DNA from: Anaerolineae bacterium
GTDB lineage: Bacteria; Chloroflexota; Anaerolineae; Anaerolineales; Villigracilaceae
Direction: 5' to 3'
NCBI GenBank assembly: GCA_030123675.1
Contig: JASJYH010000005.1
Location: 1 to 64,000 of the forward strand
Length of the DNA stretch: 64,000 bases
Numbering within the stretch: position 1 is the stretch's first letter; every line of letters begins with the position of its first letter. Positions 1 through 10,340 of this stretch are shown piece after piece. The position numbers were made by a program, and so were the translations under genes. The notes under the pieces were generated by a model. It had not been told where the DNA came from and ran no database searches. It worked only from the letters and a program-made list of their open reading frames with translations.

Positions 1-197
1 AAGGCAACGGCCTCAAATGTATTTGGAAGTAGGCCTTGAGAAATTTGAGCCCAATTGGAGTAAATTTGGATTGCGGTTTGAATAAAGCCAATCATGGATA
101 AGATAAGAATTGTAGTTCCAATGATATTGGCCCACAGGGAAATGCGGGATATGGCGGCTTCATTATGAAAGGTTAAGGTTTCTGTTTCTTTTGTCAT
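1..197 (-). CDS. Partial small membrane protein, C-terminus beyond window edge
   Basis: Manual reverse-strand translation from ATG at 195-197: MTKETETLTFHNEAAISRISLWANIIGTTILILSMIGFIQTAIQIYSNWAQISQGLLPNTFEAVA; one TM segment; open to window start. Confidence 0.6.
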   Translation of the reverse strand, partial: MTKETETLTFHNEAAISRISLWANIIGTTILILSMIGFIQTAIQIYSNWAQISQGLLPNTFEAVA

Positions 198-265
198 GCT
201 ATATCCTTTAGAGAGATGAATTTTTTCAGGGCAAGGTCTGCAATTGTACTTTAATGCGGGCCATC

Positions 266-631
266 TTATCGCTTGAGGATCCAAACAACGCGATCATAGG
301 AAAGGATATAGTGTAACAGCGTAACCACGCCAAATACCCAGCCATAAGTGGGATTGAATGTGAACAATGCCCAAGTGGCAGCGCCCAATATGGCAAATTC
401 AATTAAAAGACGCACCATTCCCGGCACTTGAACCGGTGCTTTGCCCGAACGGCTGGGATCGCCTTTGACATTAAAGGTTCCCCATGCGATGGCCGCCAAC
501 AGCGGGATGAGGATCATTAGGGTCGTTCCCAAGAGACCCAGAAATTGGGCTTTGGCCCAGGCGCCAAGAGCGACAAAGGCGATGATTTCAAGCAGAAATC
601 GGACAATAAGGTTGATCGGGTTTTGTCCCAT
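266..631 (-). CDS. YrdB/DUF2568-like membrane protein
   Basis: 121-aa ORF with TM segments and GTFNVKGDPSRSGKAPVQVPGxxRLLIE pattern. Confidence 0.75.
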   Translation of the reverse strand: MGQNPINLIVRFLLEIIAFVALGAWAKAQFLGLLGTTLMILIPLLAAIAWGTFNVKGDPSRSGKAPVQVPGMVRLLIEFAILGAATWALFTFNPTYGWVFGVVTLLHYILSYDRVVWILKR

Positions 632-662
632 GTTCTAAATATAACCATAATCCTTGTTGCGA

Positions 663-992
663 TCAAGCCTTTAATATCGCCTGCAATATCCAGAACAATG
701 TCATCCCTACCGCGACCGTCCAAAGGACATTCCGAGTTTTCCAGGCAACGATAGCACCGCCAAGGCCTGCCAACAAGTGGATATTGCCAAGCGACAGATC
801 TAGCACCCCGCCAGGATGGGTCAATGCCGGGAAGACCAAAGCTGCCAAAACGGATGCAGGCACAAAGCGCAGTGGGCGGCCCATCCAGGCCGGCATATCT
901 ACCTTGCCAAACAAATAAATGAAAGACAAGCGCAGCAGGAAGGTTCCTAGTGCGAGTGCAATGAAAAGCAGCCAAATGGAGAGCGTATTCAT
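663..992 (-). CDS. azlD: AzlD-type branched-chain amino acid transport protein
   Basis: 109-aa hydrophobic ORF overlapping AzlC; typical AzlD sequence (LRLSFIYLFGKVDMPAWMGRPLRFVPASVLAALVFPALTHP). Confidence 0.88.
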   Translation of the reverse strand: MNTLSIWLLFIALALGTFLLRLSFIYLFGKVDMPAWMGRPLRFVPASVLAALVFPALTHPGGVLDLSLGNIHLLAGLGGAIVAWKTRNVLWTVAVGMTLFWILQAILKA

Positions 993-1699
993 AGAGCGGC
1001 TGCTCCCGATTTTTTGTCAGAGACATTCTCGGCCAGCAAGCCGGCGCCAATCCCCAACAAGGCAGCCAGTACCAATCCAAGGTTGAATGGTAATGCCTTT
1101 GAAATAATGGCGACCAGCCCAGCGACCAATACCGCTACCACCCCCGGGCGATCTTTGATTGCGGCGAACATGAGCGCCAGAAAACTGAGCGGGAAGACGA
1201 AATCAAAACCCCAGCTTTGAGGAATGAGCGTACCAAGAAATGCCCCTGTGACCGCACTGATTTGCCAGGTTATCCAAACGATGGCCGCAGAGCCATAGTA
1301 ATAGTAGGCTGGTTTTGAGGGCATAGCATTGGAAAAGCGGGTCATTGTCACGCCGAAGGCTTGATCCGAAAGGATATATGCAAAGGGGGCTTTTCGGGGT
1401 AAGGCTTCTTTTTCTAAATGAGGGGCCAACGCAGCACTATACATAATGAAACGCAAGTTGATCACCCAAGCTGTTAGCACCATCACCAACCAAAGAGTGC
1501 CTTCGCTCATTAATTGCAACACCGCTAATTGAGATGCTCCGGCAAACACAATGAAAGACATTCCGATAGCCTCGAAAGGGGTTAAGCCGACGTTGATTGC
1601 TGCAACGCTGCAAATCATGGCAAATGGGACCACCCCGAACAATATTGGAATGGTGTCACGAGCACCTGTTATAAAATCGTGATGTACAGATTTCATCAA
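989..1699 (-). CDS. azlC: AzlC family branched-chain amino acid permease
   Basis: 236 aa; GARDTIPILFGVVPFAMICSVAA and AGASQLAVLQLM motifs; overlaps azlD. Confidence 0.93.
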   Translation of the reverse strand: MMKSVHHDFITGARDTIPILFGVVPFAMICSVAAINVGLTPFEAIGMSFIVFAGASQLAVLQLMSEGTLWLVMVLTAWVINLRFIMYSAALAPHLEKEALPRKAPFAYILSDQAFGVTMTRFSNAMPSKPAYYYYGSAAIVWITWQISAVTGAFLGTLIPQSWGFDFVFPLSFLALMFAAIKDRPGVVAVLVAGLVAIISKALPFNLGLVLAALLGIGAGLLAENVSDKKSGAAAL

Positions 1700-2526
1700 T
1701 TGTTTTTTGTCTCTTGGATGAGTTGATAAATGTCTCGTTTATTCCAACCGGATTCTTTTGCTAGACGTTTGGACAGACGACTGGGCGATTCGCCCGCCTC
1801 TAATCCGCGCTGGATAGCTGCTACCGATTGTTCTCTCGTCCACTCGCTTTGGGTTTTATCTGCACCCCCAACCACCAAGGTAAACTCGCCCCTGGCTGGT
1901 TGGGTCTTGAAATAATCCATAGCTTCGCTTACCGTACCACGCCAAAATTCTTCGTACATTTTGGTCATCTCTCGTGCTACACAGATTTGGCGATCCCCAA
2001 GCTGTGAATGAATATCCTCGAGTGCATCGGTGATTCGGTAAGGAGACTCGAGGAAGATGAGTGTGTAGGTCAGGGTTGAAACTTCTTCCAGCCGAGTGCG
2101 GCGCTCTCCTGCCTTGTGCGGCAGATAACCGAGATAGAGGAAACTGTCCGTTGGCAGGCCGGAAACCGTCAAGGCGGCAATAGGGGCCGATGGACCGGGA
2201 ACAGGCCGAACGTCGAAGCCTGAAGCGAGCGCAGCTACCACAAGTTCATAGCCAGGGTCATTAATAGCCGGGCTACCGGCATCCGAGACGACAGACACAT
2301 CTCCCTCCTTAAGTTTGGAGAGAATAAAATCGATTTTGTCCGTTTTGGAGTGCTCAAAGTAGCTGGTCGATTTGGTTTTGATCTCGAAGTGTTTCAGCAA
2401 TTTTCCCGTATGACGGGTGTCTTCAGCGGCAATCAATTCCGACTCTTTAAGAATCCGAACGGCGCGTGCTGACATATCTTCAAGGTTTCCTATTGGGGTT
2501 GCAACGAGATAGAGTGTACCCATCAA
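1696..2526 (-). CDS. rsmI: 16S rRNA (cytidine(1402)-2'-O)-methyltransferase
   Basis: 276 aa; MGTLYLVATPIGNLEDMSARAVRILKE, AEDTRHTGKLLKHF, SDAGSPAINDPG motifs. Confidence 0.97.
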   Translation of the reverse strand: MMGTLYLVATPIGNLEDMSARAVRILKESELIAAEDTRHTGKLLKHFEIKTKSTSYFEHSKTDKIDFILSKLKEGDVSVVSDAGSPAINDPGYELVVAALASGFDVRPVPGPSAPIAALTVSGLPTDSFLYLGYLPHKAGERRTRLEEVSTLTYTLIFLESPYRITDALEDIHSQLGDRQICVAREMTKMYEEFWRGTVSEAMDYFKTQPARGEFTLVVGGADKTQSEWTREQSVAAIQRGLEAGESPSRLSKRLAKESGWNKRDIYQLIQETKNN

Positions 2527-2645
2527 TAGATTTTATCATTGCAGCAGAGATTGAAGTTTGAGCATTTTTCTTAACTAAGACAAACGTTAATGAGGGCTAT
2601 TTAACTCACAAAAACTGATAATAATTGCATGGTAAACTTCCCCGC

Positions 2646-3854
2646 ATGTCAATTAAAACCGTTCTAATTTTGTGTGCTTTGGTGCTTCTATTGGGTATAG
2701 GACTATACCTAAATCCTGAAACCAACTCGCGCATTTCCTGGCGATGGGATCGTGCTACAACATATATCCTTGGCATTATTAAACCAGCAGGACCAGTTCC
2801 GACCTCAAATCCCAGCACAACTGGACAGAGCACGCCGACAGTTGCATTGGTGCCCACCGGAACAGGTTTGCCAAGCGTTACTCCCACAAGTACCCCTGCC
2901 CCGCTTCCGAGACAAGTGTTCAACCCTGCCCCTCCTTATGAATTACAAGATAGGAACAATTGCGGTCCGGCTACGCTGTCGATGGCGCTGCACGTCTACA
3001 ATTGGGAAGGGGACCAATTCGACATCTCAAGTGTCATCAAGCCAAAACGCGGCGATCGAAATGTCAACCCAGAAGAAATGGTCTTCTGGGTGCGTAACTA
3101 TGCCGGCTGGTTGCGGGCCGAATTCCGTGTTAATGGAAATATTCCCCTGCTGAAACGATTGATTGCTGCAGGATATCCGGTTATTGTTGAAGAAACATTC
3201 AAGTTCGATGAGCCCTATTGGCTAAACGACGACCTGTGGGCCGCGCATTATCTATTGCTGACTGGTTATGATGATGAAACAAACACTTTTATCGGTCATG
3301 ATTCCTTCTATGGCGCTGATCAACTTGTCTCATATGATGAATTAGAGGAAAGTTGGAAGCCCTTCAATTATGTTTATATGCTCATTTATTTACCTGAGGA
3401 AGAAGACGAAATAAGCAGTATCCTGGGCTCTGATTGGGACCCAGATATCAATCGTCAAAATGCACTAGCGGCATCACAAGCACGCTCGGCTGAAAATCCG
3501 GAAGATGCGTTTGCGTGGTTTAATTATGGCGCAAACCTTGTTTATTTCGAAAATTATGCCGAAGCTGCGAGCGCGTTTGATTCTGCTCGCAATCTCGGCT
3601 TACCCCAGCGCATGATGCGTTATCAATTCACGCCATTCTTAGCTTATTTTCACGCAAACCGGCTGGATGACTTGTTCACCCTGACCAATTACGCGCTAGA
3701 CCGTACGCGCAACTCCGAAGAGGCTTACCTTTGGCACGGTTGGGGACTTTATCGCCAAGGAGATTATGCAGGTGCGCGTTCCGATTGGGAAAAAGCTCTG
3801 TTTCACAGGCCAGACTACACAGACGCGCTTTATGCTCTCGATTTTGTTCGTTGA
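2646..3854 (+). CDS. C39-like peptidase domain protein with C-terminal TPR-like repeats
   Basis: N-terminal TM, Thr/Pro linker, NNCGPATLSMALHVYNW (Cys of C39), HYLLLTGYDDETNTFIGHDSFYG, then TPR-like repeats; ATG at 2646. Confidence 0.85.
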   Translation: MSIKTVLILCALVLLLGIGLYLNPETNSRISWRWDRATTYILGIIKPAGPVPTSNPSTTGQSTPTVALVPTGTGLPSVTPTSTPAPLPRQVFNPAPPYELQDRNNCGPATLSMALHVYNWEGDQFDISSVIKPKRGDRNVNPEEMVFWVRNYAGWLRAEFRVNGNIPLLKRLIAAGYPVIVEETFKFDEPYWLNDDLWAAHYLLLTGYDDETNTFIGHDSFYGADQLVSYDELEESWKPFNYVYMLIYLPEEEDEISSILGSDWDPDINRQNALAASQARSAENPEDAFAWFNYGANLVYFENYAEAASAFDSARNLGLPQRMMRYQFTPFLAYFHANRLDDLFTLTNYALDRTRNSEEAYLWHGWGLYRQGDYAGARSDWEKALFHRPDYTDALYALDFVR

Positions 3855-3867
3855 GGTACGAATCTGA

Positions 3868-4827
3868 ATGAACAAAAGATCGTTTCTCAGTCTGATTATT
3901 TTAATCATTCTAGGTCTCGGGTGCAGACCGATATCTGACTCGACTCTTGCTACACCCTGGCAAGCTTCCATCACGCCAACAATTTCCAGAACCCCCACGA
4001 ATACTACCAAAATAGCGTCTCCACCATTTGTTGACAAAGACACACCCACAATGTCGCCAAATGAACTCATATCACCGATTGATGGCATGCCGCAAGTTTA
4101 TGTGCCAGCTGGCAGCCTGCGGATGGGTGGTTTGGACATCCACGCTGACAAGGGGGATGAACTTCCAGCCCATACAGTATCATTTGATGGATTTTGGATT
4201 GACCAACTGGAGCTTACCAATGCCATGTACATGTTATGTGTTCAGGCGGAGACTTGCAGCTCCCCAAAAGATTGGGCTTCTAATACCCGTCCGCAATACT
4301 TCAATGTAGAAGCGTATAAAGATTATCCGGTCGTCCATGTCACTTGGGAGCAAGCGAATATTTATTGCAGTTGGGCAAATCGGCGCTTGCCATCTGAAGC
4401 AGAATGGGAACGCGCCGCTCGAGGCGATGATTTCCGCAATTTTCCTTGGGGTGATGAACCCGCTAGTGATAAGTATGTTAATTTTAATAATTTGGTAGGG
4501 GATACAAGCCGAGTGGGCTCATATACAGCCGGTGCCAGCCCGTTCGGTGCCTTGGATTTGGCTGGAAACATTTGGGAATGGGTATTTGATTTGTATGCTA
4601 ATGAGTATTACAAAAATTCACCTGAACATAACCCACTTGGTCCAGAGACGAACAATACTTACCAGCGCGTAATCCGGGGAGGATCTTATCAGGATGGAGG
4701 TGTGAATCTACGTGTTTCGAAACGTGGGTCAGCCTTGGGGCCTAATCCAAATGCTCGCTACGATGATCCAAATCGAAATGGCGAACACTCTTCAAAGATC
4801 GGCTTTCGCTGCTTGACAAGTAAATAA
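3868..4827 (+). CDS. Formylglycine-generating enzyme (SUMF1/FGE-sulfatase) family lipoprotein
   Basis: 319 aa; lipobox-like LGLGC, VPAGSLRMGG, YPVVHVTWEQANIYCSWANRRLPSEAEWERAARG, GGSYQDG, GFRCL. Confidence 0.92.
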   Translation: MNKRSFLSLIILIILGLGCRPISDSTLATPWQASITPTISRTPTNTTKIASPPFVDKDTPTMSPNELISPIDGMPQVYVPAGSLRMGGLDIHADKGDELPAHTVSFDGFWIDQLELTNAMYMLCVQAETCSSPKDWASNTRPQYFNVEAYKDYPVVHVTWEQANIYCSWANRRLPSEAEWERAARGDDFRNFPWGDEPASDKYVNFNNLVGDTSRVGSYTAGASPFGALDLAGNIWEWVFDLYANEYYKNSPEHNPLGPETNNTYQRVIRGGSYQDGGVNLRVSKRGSALGPNPNARYDDPNRNGEHSSKIGFRCLTSK

Positions 4828-5212
4828 TAAAATATTAAGATTTAGGGTTGTCTAGCATGGAAACCAAATCCGAGTAAGAAAGAAGGATAAAGGATCAAAA
4901 TGCGAGGGCAAAAAACGATACCAGGACCAACGCCAGTACAACTTATCGACCCCGCATACCCAGACAAGCAAATAGGGTTGAGGTTGTGCATTCTGGTTTG
5001 TTACTTTGGGACTAATGGGCGCGATATGGCCTCCCTAAGAGTGGTTTAGTTGCTCTACCCTACCTGATATAACCAATCTAGACAAGAGCGGTGTTTGATA
5101 GGTTTGATAAGAATAGCGGAGCCGTTATTATCTCGGCATTATCGTTCTCTTATCCAATTCTCCAGTTTGACGAGATCCGGGTCTTTAATTGTTATATCCC
5201 AGGTCAAAATTA

Positions 5213-5773
5213 TCAGAGTGGGAATCCTATCCGTGAGATTACCCAGTCCAGAATGGGTGCATACACTTCTAACCCTATTAAGGCGACGAGGAAGCCTACA
5301 AACAAACCTGCGATGATGTCTGATACATAGTGGACACCCATGGCCACTCGTGCTATTCCAACTAATGGAGCCCAAACCCACAGGAGAATCCCTGCCGAGG
5401 TGAACCCGAAACCGGTTGTCATTAATGCGATGAGAAAGGCACGCGCAGCATGCCCGGACGGAAAAGAGTGTGGATCGGTGTTTCGGTAGATAGCGCCCCA
5501 TTCTCCCTCTGGCCGGCGGCGGCGAATGATGAACTTAAGCGATACAACGATTAACGCCAATATTGAAATGCTTCCAAATATCATCACAGCCCATATCTTT
5601 GATTGCTCATTATTTGTAAAGGCCCACAACAAAATCAGGGCAAGCCCCCAAAACCACGAATCGCCAGAGTGGGCAAAAACAATGGATATGTTGCGTAAGA
5701 TTCCGGGCTGCTCAGCAACGCGCATGCGGTTGGATACGCGGGCATCGAGTTCCACAAGTGAGCGAAAATTCAT
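5213..5773 (-). CDS. PAP2 family phosphatase
   Basis: KFIIRRRRPEGEW, HSFPSGHAARAF, RVAMGVHYVSDIIAG motifs. Confidence 0.93.
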   Translation of the reverse strand: MNFRSLVELDARVSNRMRVAEQPGILRNISIVFAHSGDSWFWGLALILLWAFTNNEQSKIWAVMIFGSISILALIVVSLKFIIRRRRPEGEWGAIYRNTDPHSFPSGHAARAFLIALMTTGFGFTSAGILLWVWAPLVGIARVAMGVHYVSDIIAGLFVGFLVALIGLEVYAPILDWVISRIGFPL

Positions 5774-6579
5774 TTTGATTTGGCCTTTTTACGCTTCGCT
5801 TTTTTGATCTGTTTTTCCAAATCTGCACGGATAAGTTCGAGCTGGTGAGGCTTATCCACGTCCATCCCAGGTTCAGCGGACTCCCAAATAATAGGACGCC
5901 CGGTGATGCCAATCCGTTTTGTTATGGTAGCAACTAGCTCCTCTAAGGTGATTTGGCGAGTGACCACTCGGAATAGTGTCCCGAATCCGATCGTTGCGGC
6001 TTGTTTGAGCGGCGACTTACGCTTACCGAGCAATTTTTCCCAAACTTTCAGATGATCAGGATCAGTGGCCATGGTCACATGCGAAACTTGCAGATCAGCC
6101 CCGCAAAATTGCATACCTTTCAACTTGGTAAAGGTGCGATTCGAGCCCGGATAGCGGGCTTCCATAACTTCGCGTGGGACAATGCCGTAGTACATGTCTT
6201 CCTTTGTTTTGGTAGATGTTTCAATCATCCAATCGATCATTTTCGCCTTAATTCCAGGAATATCGGATGTAATTAGAAGCACATACTCAGCCTTTGAGTT
6301 AAGTTCAATTGATTTGTTTACACCTGCGACAATATTGGCCAGCATGCGACCTTGGTTCGAGATGAAATGTAACGGTTTCTTGCAAGTAATATCGCTTTTG
6401 GGCGAGAGCCCAATGATGATGACTTGGTCCACATGCTGGGCTTCATTAAGCGCGTCAAGCACCCACTGGATCATAGGTTTGCCGGCTACGTCTAGCATAG
6501 CTTTTGAATCGCCTTTGGTGTAGATATACAAAGGGTCATCTGGTAACGGTATGCCCCCAGCGGTCACGATTGCATCCAT
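5770..6579 (-). CDS. Nucleotidyltransferase family protein (MobA-like NTP transferase)
   Basis: MDAIVTAGGIPLPDDPLY, SKAMLDVAGKPMIQWVLDAL, LLITSDIPGI. Confidence 0.88.
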   Translation of the reverse strand: MDAIVTAGGIPLPDDPLYIYTKGDSKAMLDVAGKPMIQWVLDALNEAQHVDQVIIIGLSPKSDITCKKPLHFISNQGRMLANIVAGVNKSIELNSKAEYVLLITSDIPGIKAKMIDWMIETSTKTKEDMYYGIVPREVMEARYPGSNRTFTKLKGMQFCGADLQVSHVTMATDPDHLKVWEKLLGKRKSPLKQAATIGFGTLFRVVTRQITLEELVATITKRIGITGRPIIWESAEPGMDVDKPHQLELIRADLEKQIKKAKRKKAKSK

Positions 6580-6581
6580 TC

Positions 6582-7478
6582 TTACAACTCCTGTATTTGG
6601 GGCTTGATCCCTATTTCATCGATTATCTGGTTAAGTTCTTTGTCCGTTAAGGTGCGCCCTTTTCCAGCTGCGGCGACAAGAGCAGCTTCGAACATGTTTG
6701 TACCAAATGAGCGGCCCTCCATCACAGGTGTGGTTGTGACCAGATACGCAACGCCACGGGCCTTAAGGAATTCAACGTCTTCTGGGGTCGTAGTATTTGT
6801 GACTATAATTTTGCCCTTCATATCTTCTGGCATATGATTTTTGATGTACAGCCAGTCACCAGCAGTGACGGTATTGCCCTGGTAATATTTTTCGTACTTG
6901 GGTGTCACTTCCAATTGTTTATCGCCGGTGGGGTAGAGCATGCTCAAAGGCATCCGTCCTACCACAGGTAGCATAATTCGAGCTACATTTTCCACCAGCT
7001 TGATGCCCCGTAAAGCAATCGGGATATCCAACCCAAACATGAGATCACCAAAGACGCAATCGTATCCAGCGTTGATAAAAGACATCGTCAAGCCATAACG
7101 CGTGATTCCAGCAACCAGGAATGCTGTCTTGGGTTTAATTTTTTTCCCTATTTTTTTCTCTATGTGTTGCACAGCCCGAGCTTCTAGCGTATCTTTCAGC
7201 CCGCCGCCATCTACAAATGGGGTTACCTTGATATCCTGAACGAGTTTTAATGCCGCATGCAATGGGTATTTTTTCCACGGGGTGCCGACCCCCAAATCGA
7301 TGCCACCTACGCCTAGGGCATCTACTTTTCCGTCCAGGTCCTTGAACATTTTTCGAGCTGCGATCTCATCCCCATCGGTACCTATGCGCTCCATTATGAC
7401 CCGTTCACCTAAGAGCGTTACTTCAACTTTTTTGTCGCGTGTAGATGAACCAAGGCTGACACTAACTGCTCTTTTCAT
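6582..7478 (-). CDS. Conserved protein, often annotated quinate 5-dehydrogenase
   Basis: 298 aa; KRAVSVSLGSSTRDKKVEVTLLGERVIMERIGTDGD; specific function not established from sequence. Confidence 0.65.
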   Translation of the reverse strand: MKRAVSVSLGSSTRDKKVEVTLLGERVIMERIGTDGDEIAARKMFKDLDGKVDALGVGGIDLGVGTPWKKYPLHAALKLVQDIKVTPFVDGGGLKDTLEARAVQHIEKKIGKKIKPKTAFLVAGITRYGLTMSFINAGYDCVFGDLMFGLDIPIALRGIKLVENVARIMLPVVGRMPLSMLYPTGDKQLEVTPKYEKYYQGNTVTAGDWLYIKNHMPEDMKGKIIVTNTTTPEDVEFLKARGVAYLVTTTPVMEGRSFGTNMFEAALVAAAGKGRTLTDKELNQIIDEIGIKPQIQEL

Positions 7479-7636
7479 TCCACTCTCCTTCAGTTTTTGA
7501 TAGGGTAGTATACCCCTAAGTGAAAACCCTGAGAATAATTTGTTAACTACAATTTCTGCTTCATTATCAAGATAGCTTTGGTGGCCATTGAGGCCGCTTT
7601 AGCAGATTCGAGGGGTGCAGCGGCTGCATCCCGTCT

Positions 7637-8701
7637 TCAATCTTGGATCCTCACCAAGCCCGTCTTGACAAACAATTCAGCATTATAAATTGAGCCACCC
7701 GCTGCCCCGCGAATGGTGTTGTGTGAGAGCACGACCATCTTGATGTCAAATATCGGGTCGGGGCGGATGCGACCTACGACTGTGGTCATACCGCCACCGG
7801 TCATGCGGTCGAGCCGCGGCTGCGGGCGGTCATCTTCGGTGCGGACCTTGACAACAGGTGAGGGGGTAAACGGCAGGTCGCGTGCAATTTCCGGTGGGAG
7901 ATAACTTGCCAGCGCGTGGGCCACATCTTCGGGCTTGGGCTTGTTATCTAACTCGATGCTCATGCAAACAGTGTGCCCGTCACTGACCGGGACGCGGTTG
8001 GTATGTACCGAAAGCTGAAGCGGGTGTAACTTTAATTCCCCGTTCTCTATCATACCCATCATTTTGCGCGGCTCCCACTGCACCTTTTCTTCTTCACCGC
8101 TGATGTTCGGCACAATGTTGTCAATCATATCCAGCGAGGCAACGCCCGGATAGCCGGCCCCCGAGATAGCCTGCAATGAGGTTGCAAAAACGCGCTTGAC
8201 TCCAAATGCATCATCCAGGATTTTGAGTGAAATCGTCAGGCCTGTGCTGGTGCAGTTGGAGTTGGTCGCGATCAGTCCGTCCCAACCTTTGGCTTGCCTC
8301 TGGAGAGCAATCAATTCGAGCTGATGGGAGTTGATTTCGGGAACCAGGATGGGCACAAGCGGGTCCGTCCGGTATGCGCCCGCATTGCTGCAGACAGCAA
8401 CGCCCGCGCGGGCAAAGGTCGCTTCTATCTCGGTGGCATACTGCCTGGGGAGTGCAGAGAATACCAGAGGCACATCCAGCGCTTTTGGTCTGCTGGGTTT
8501 TATCTGCATGTCAGCGGCCCAATCGGGCATGGGGTCGCTCAAAATCCAGTGCACAGATTCGCCATACTTCTGGCCCTCCCGGCGCTCTGACCCGGTAAGA
8601 GCCACAACCTTAAACCACGGATGCCCATCCAGCAAATTAATAAAGCGTTGCCCAACCGCACCCGTGGCAGCGATGACAGCAACAGGAATTTTATTTTTCA
8701 T
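7637..8701 (-). CDS. asd: Aspartate-semialdehyde dehydrogenase
   Basis: 354 aa; VAVIAATGAVGQRFINLL, SNCTSTGL active-site Cys, LQAISGAGYPGV. Confidence 0.97.
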   Translation of the reverse strand: MKNKIPVAVIAATGAVGQRFINLLDGHPWFKVVALTGSERREGQKYGESVHWILSDPMPDWAADMQIKPSRPKALDVPLVFSALPRQYATEIEATFARAGVAVCSNAGAYRTDPLVPILVPEINSHQLELIALQRQAKGWDGLIATNSNCTSTGLTISLKILDDAFGVKRVFATSLQAISGAGYPGVASLDMIDNIVPNISGEEEKVQWEPRKMMGMIENGELKLHPLQLSVHTNRVPVSDGHTVCMSIELDNKPKPEDVAHALASYLPPEIARDLPFTPSPVVKVRTEDDRPQPRLDRMTGGGMTTVVGRIRPDPIFDIKMVVLSHNTIRGAAGGSIYNAELFVKTGLVRIQD

Positions 8702-8745
8702 ATTTGGTTCCTTTCGTAGACATAGCCTGGCCCGTCTACTACAGT

Positions 8746-10194
8746 TTATTTATGCATTTCTTCCCAATTATCCACAATTAAGCGATGAAGTGCCCGAATC
8801 ACCATATTTGCATTATTGGCTTCAACCACCATGCTCAATGCAGAGTCAGATGAGCCTTGCGCGATGGCGATTATGTTGACTTCGTGTTCAGCCAGGGCTG
8901 AGAATATAGCACCAGCCACTCCGGGCGTATCCCGAATGCCAGCCCCCACGACGGTCACAATAACCGCATCATCGGTCGCCCAAATCCGGTCAATATCGCG
9001 GTCTTGCAGCTCCAATTTGAACGCTTTTTCAATTTCACTTATCACCAAATCAGCAGACTCACTAGGCACAGTGAAACAGATGCTTTGCTCTGAAGATGCC
9101 TGGCTAATGAGCGTCACGCTGGTTTGAGTCGCGGCGACGGCTCCGAAGGCTCTAGCCGCCATGCCGGGAACCCCCATCATGCCGCGACCCTCAATCGTGA
9201 TCATCCGCTGTTGCTTAATCGCGGTTACGGCTTTGACAAACCCATCTCGCTGGCTGCCTTTACTCGCGCTTTTGGCAACAATGCGCGTGCCGGGATGCTC
9301 AGGATTAAAAGTATTACAGACCCGCAGGCCAATTCCAGCTTCCACGACAGGCCGGATGGTTTTGGGATGCAAAACTTTGGCCCCAAAATAGGCCAGCTCG
9401 CCAACTTCGCGGAAGGTCAGTTCAGGGATCGTGCGGGCATCCGGAACAATACGTGGATCAGCGGTCATAACACCGTTTACATCGGTCCAAATCCAGACCT
9501 CATCGGCGTTAAGCACCGATCCTAAAATCGCGGCTGAGTAGTCAGAGCCCCCGCGTCCAAGGGTGGTAATTACGCCCTCGGCTGTGGCGGCTAGAAAACC
9601 GGTCACGATTGGGATTTTTCCAGCCTTAAATATGGGGGCCAAGAAAGTCTGGGTTTTATCGCGGGTTGCTTTAATATCGGGATGAGCGGATTGGAAATTG
9701 TCATCCGTAACAATCAAGCTGCTGGCTTCGACATATTTTCCCGGTACGTCATTGGATTTTAGGGTCGCAGCCAATAGTCGCACACTCATGCGCTCGCCGA
9801 GAGAGGCAATTGAATCCAATACCCTCGGGGTGGTTTCGCCCAAGACACTGATGGCCTGGCACAGGCTGATGAAGGTGGAAATGAGCGGCTCAATTTCGGT
9901 CTGTAATTGGGCCGCATCCCCCTGGTCGGCTATGAGGCCATTCGCCGCCTGGGTATGCTTGTCGCGCAGCATGGTTGCGGCGTTGTGGATGGTTCCCATA
10001 TCTCCGTTTGCGGCGGCCTGGGCCCCAGCGAGCAGCTGGTTGGTCACGCCAGACATAGCAGATGCGACCAACACGATCCGCTCGAAATCGGTGCGCACAC
10101 TTGCAGTGATGCGGATAATGTTTTGGATGGCTTCCACACTGCCGACCGAGGTGCCGCCAAATTTCATGATGAGGGTCAATTTTTTCTTAGTCAT
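8746..10194 (-). CDS. lysC: Aspartate kinase with ACT domains
   Basis: 482 aa; MKFGGTSVGS, TTLGRGGSDYSA, tandem ACT region; adjacent to asd. Confidence 0.96.
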   Translation of the reverse strand: MTKKKLTLIMKFGGTSVGSVEAIQNIIRITASVRTDFERIVLVASAMSGVTNQLLAGAQAAANGDMGTIHNAATMLRDKHTQAANGLIADQGDAAQLQTEIEPLISTFISLCQAISVLGETTPRVLDSIASLGERMSVRLLAATLKSNDVPGKYVEASSLIVTDDNFQSAHPDIKATRDKTQTFLAPIFKAGKIPIVTGFLAATAEGVITTLGRGGSDYSAAILGSVLNADEVWIWTDVNGVMTADPRIVPDARTIPELTFREVGELAYFGAKVLHPKTIRPVVEAGIGLRVCNTFNPEHPGTRIVAKSASKGSQRDGFVKAVTAIKQQRMITIEGRGMMGVPGMAARAFGAVAATQTSVTLISQASSEQSICFTVPSESADLVISEIEKAFKLELQDRDIDRIWATDDAVIVTVVGAGIRDTPGVAGAIFSALAEHEVNIIAIAQGSSDSALSMVVEANNANMVIRALHRLIVDNWEEMHK

Positions 10195-10316
10195 AGCGAA
10201 AAGGTGCCAGGTGCTTTGGTAGCAGAGTCTTGCTCTTCAAGTGAAGGTACTTCAGGCGTGCAGGCAGAGAAGGATAAAGCCAGCATAAATGCGATTAAAG
10301 TGTATTTTTTGAACAT
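10191..10316 (-). CDS. Tiny putative lipoprotein, 41 aa, 4-nt overlap with lysC start
   Basis: Manual translation MFKKYTLIAFMLALSFSACTPEVPSLEEQDSATKAPGTFSL*; signal peptide plus lipobox; second related copy at 11259..11381. Confidence 0.5.
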   Translation of the reverse strand: MFKKYTLIAFMLALSFSACTPEVPSLEEQDSATKAPGTFSL

Positions 10317-10340
10317 ATCAACCTTCCCTTCCCATGTGTA

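Noticed and set aside
517-1080. Long antisense ORF over azlD/azlC (187 aa) and similar shadow ORFs such as 58430..59551
   Set aside because: Overlap well-supported genes on the other strand, with no coding motifs; best explained as shadow frames.
4828-5212. Possible small gene or tRNA between SUMF1-like and PAP2 genes
   Set aside because: Only short ORFs without recognisable similarity; no tRNA-like B-box pattern supported.
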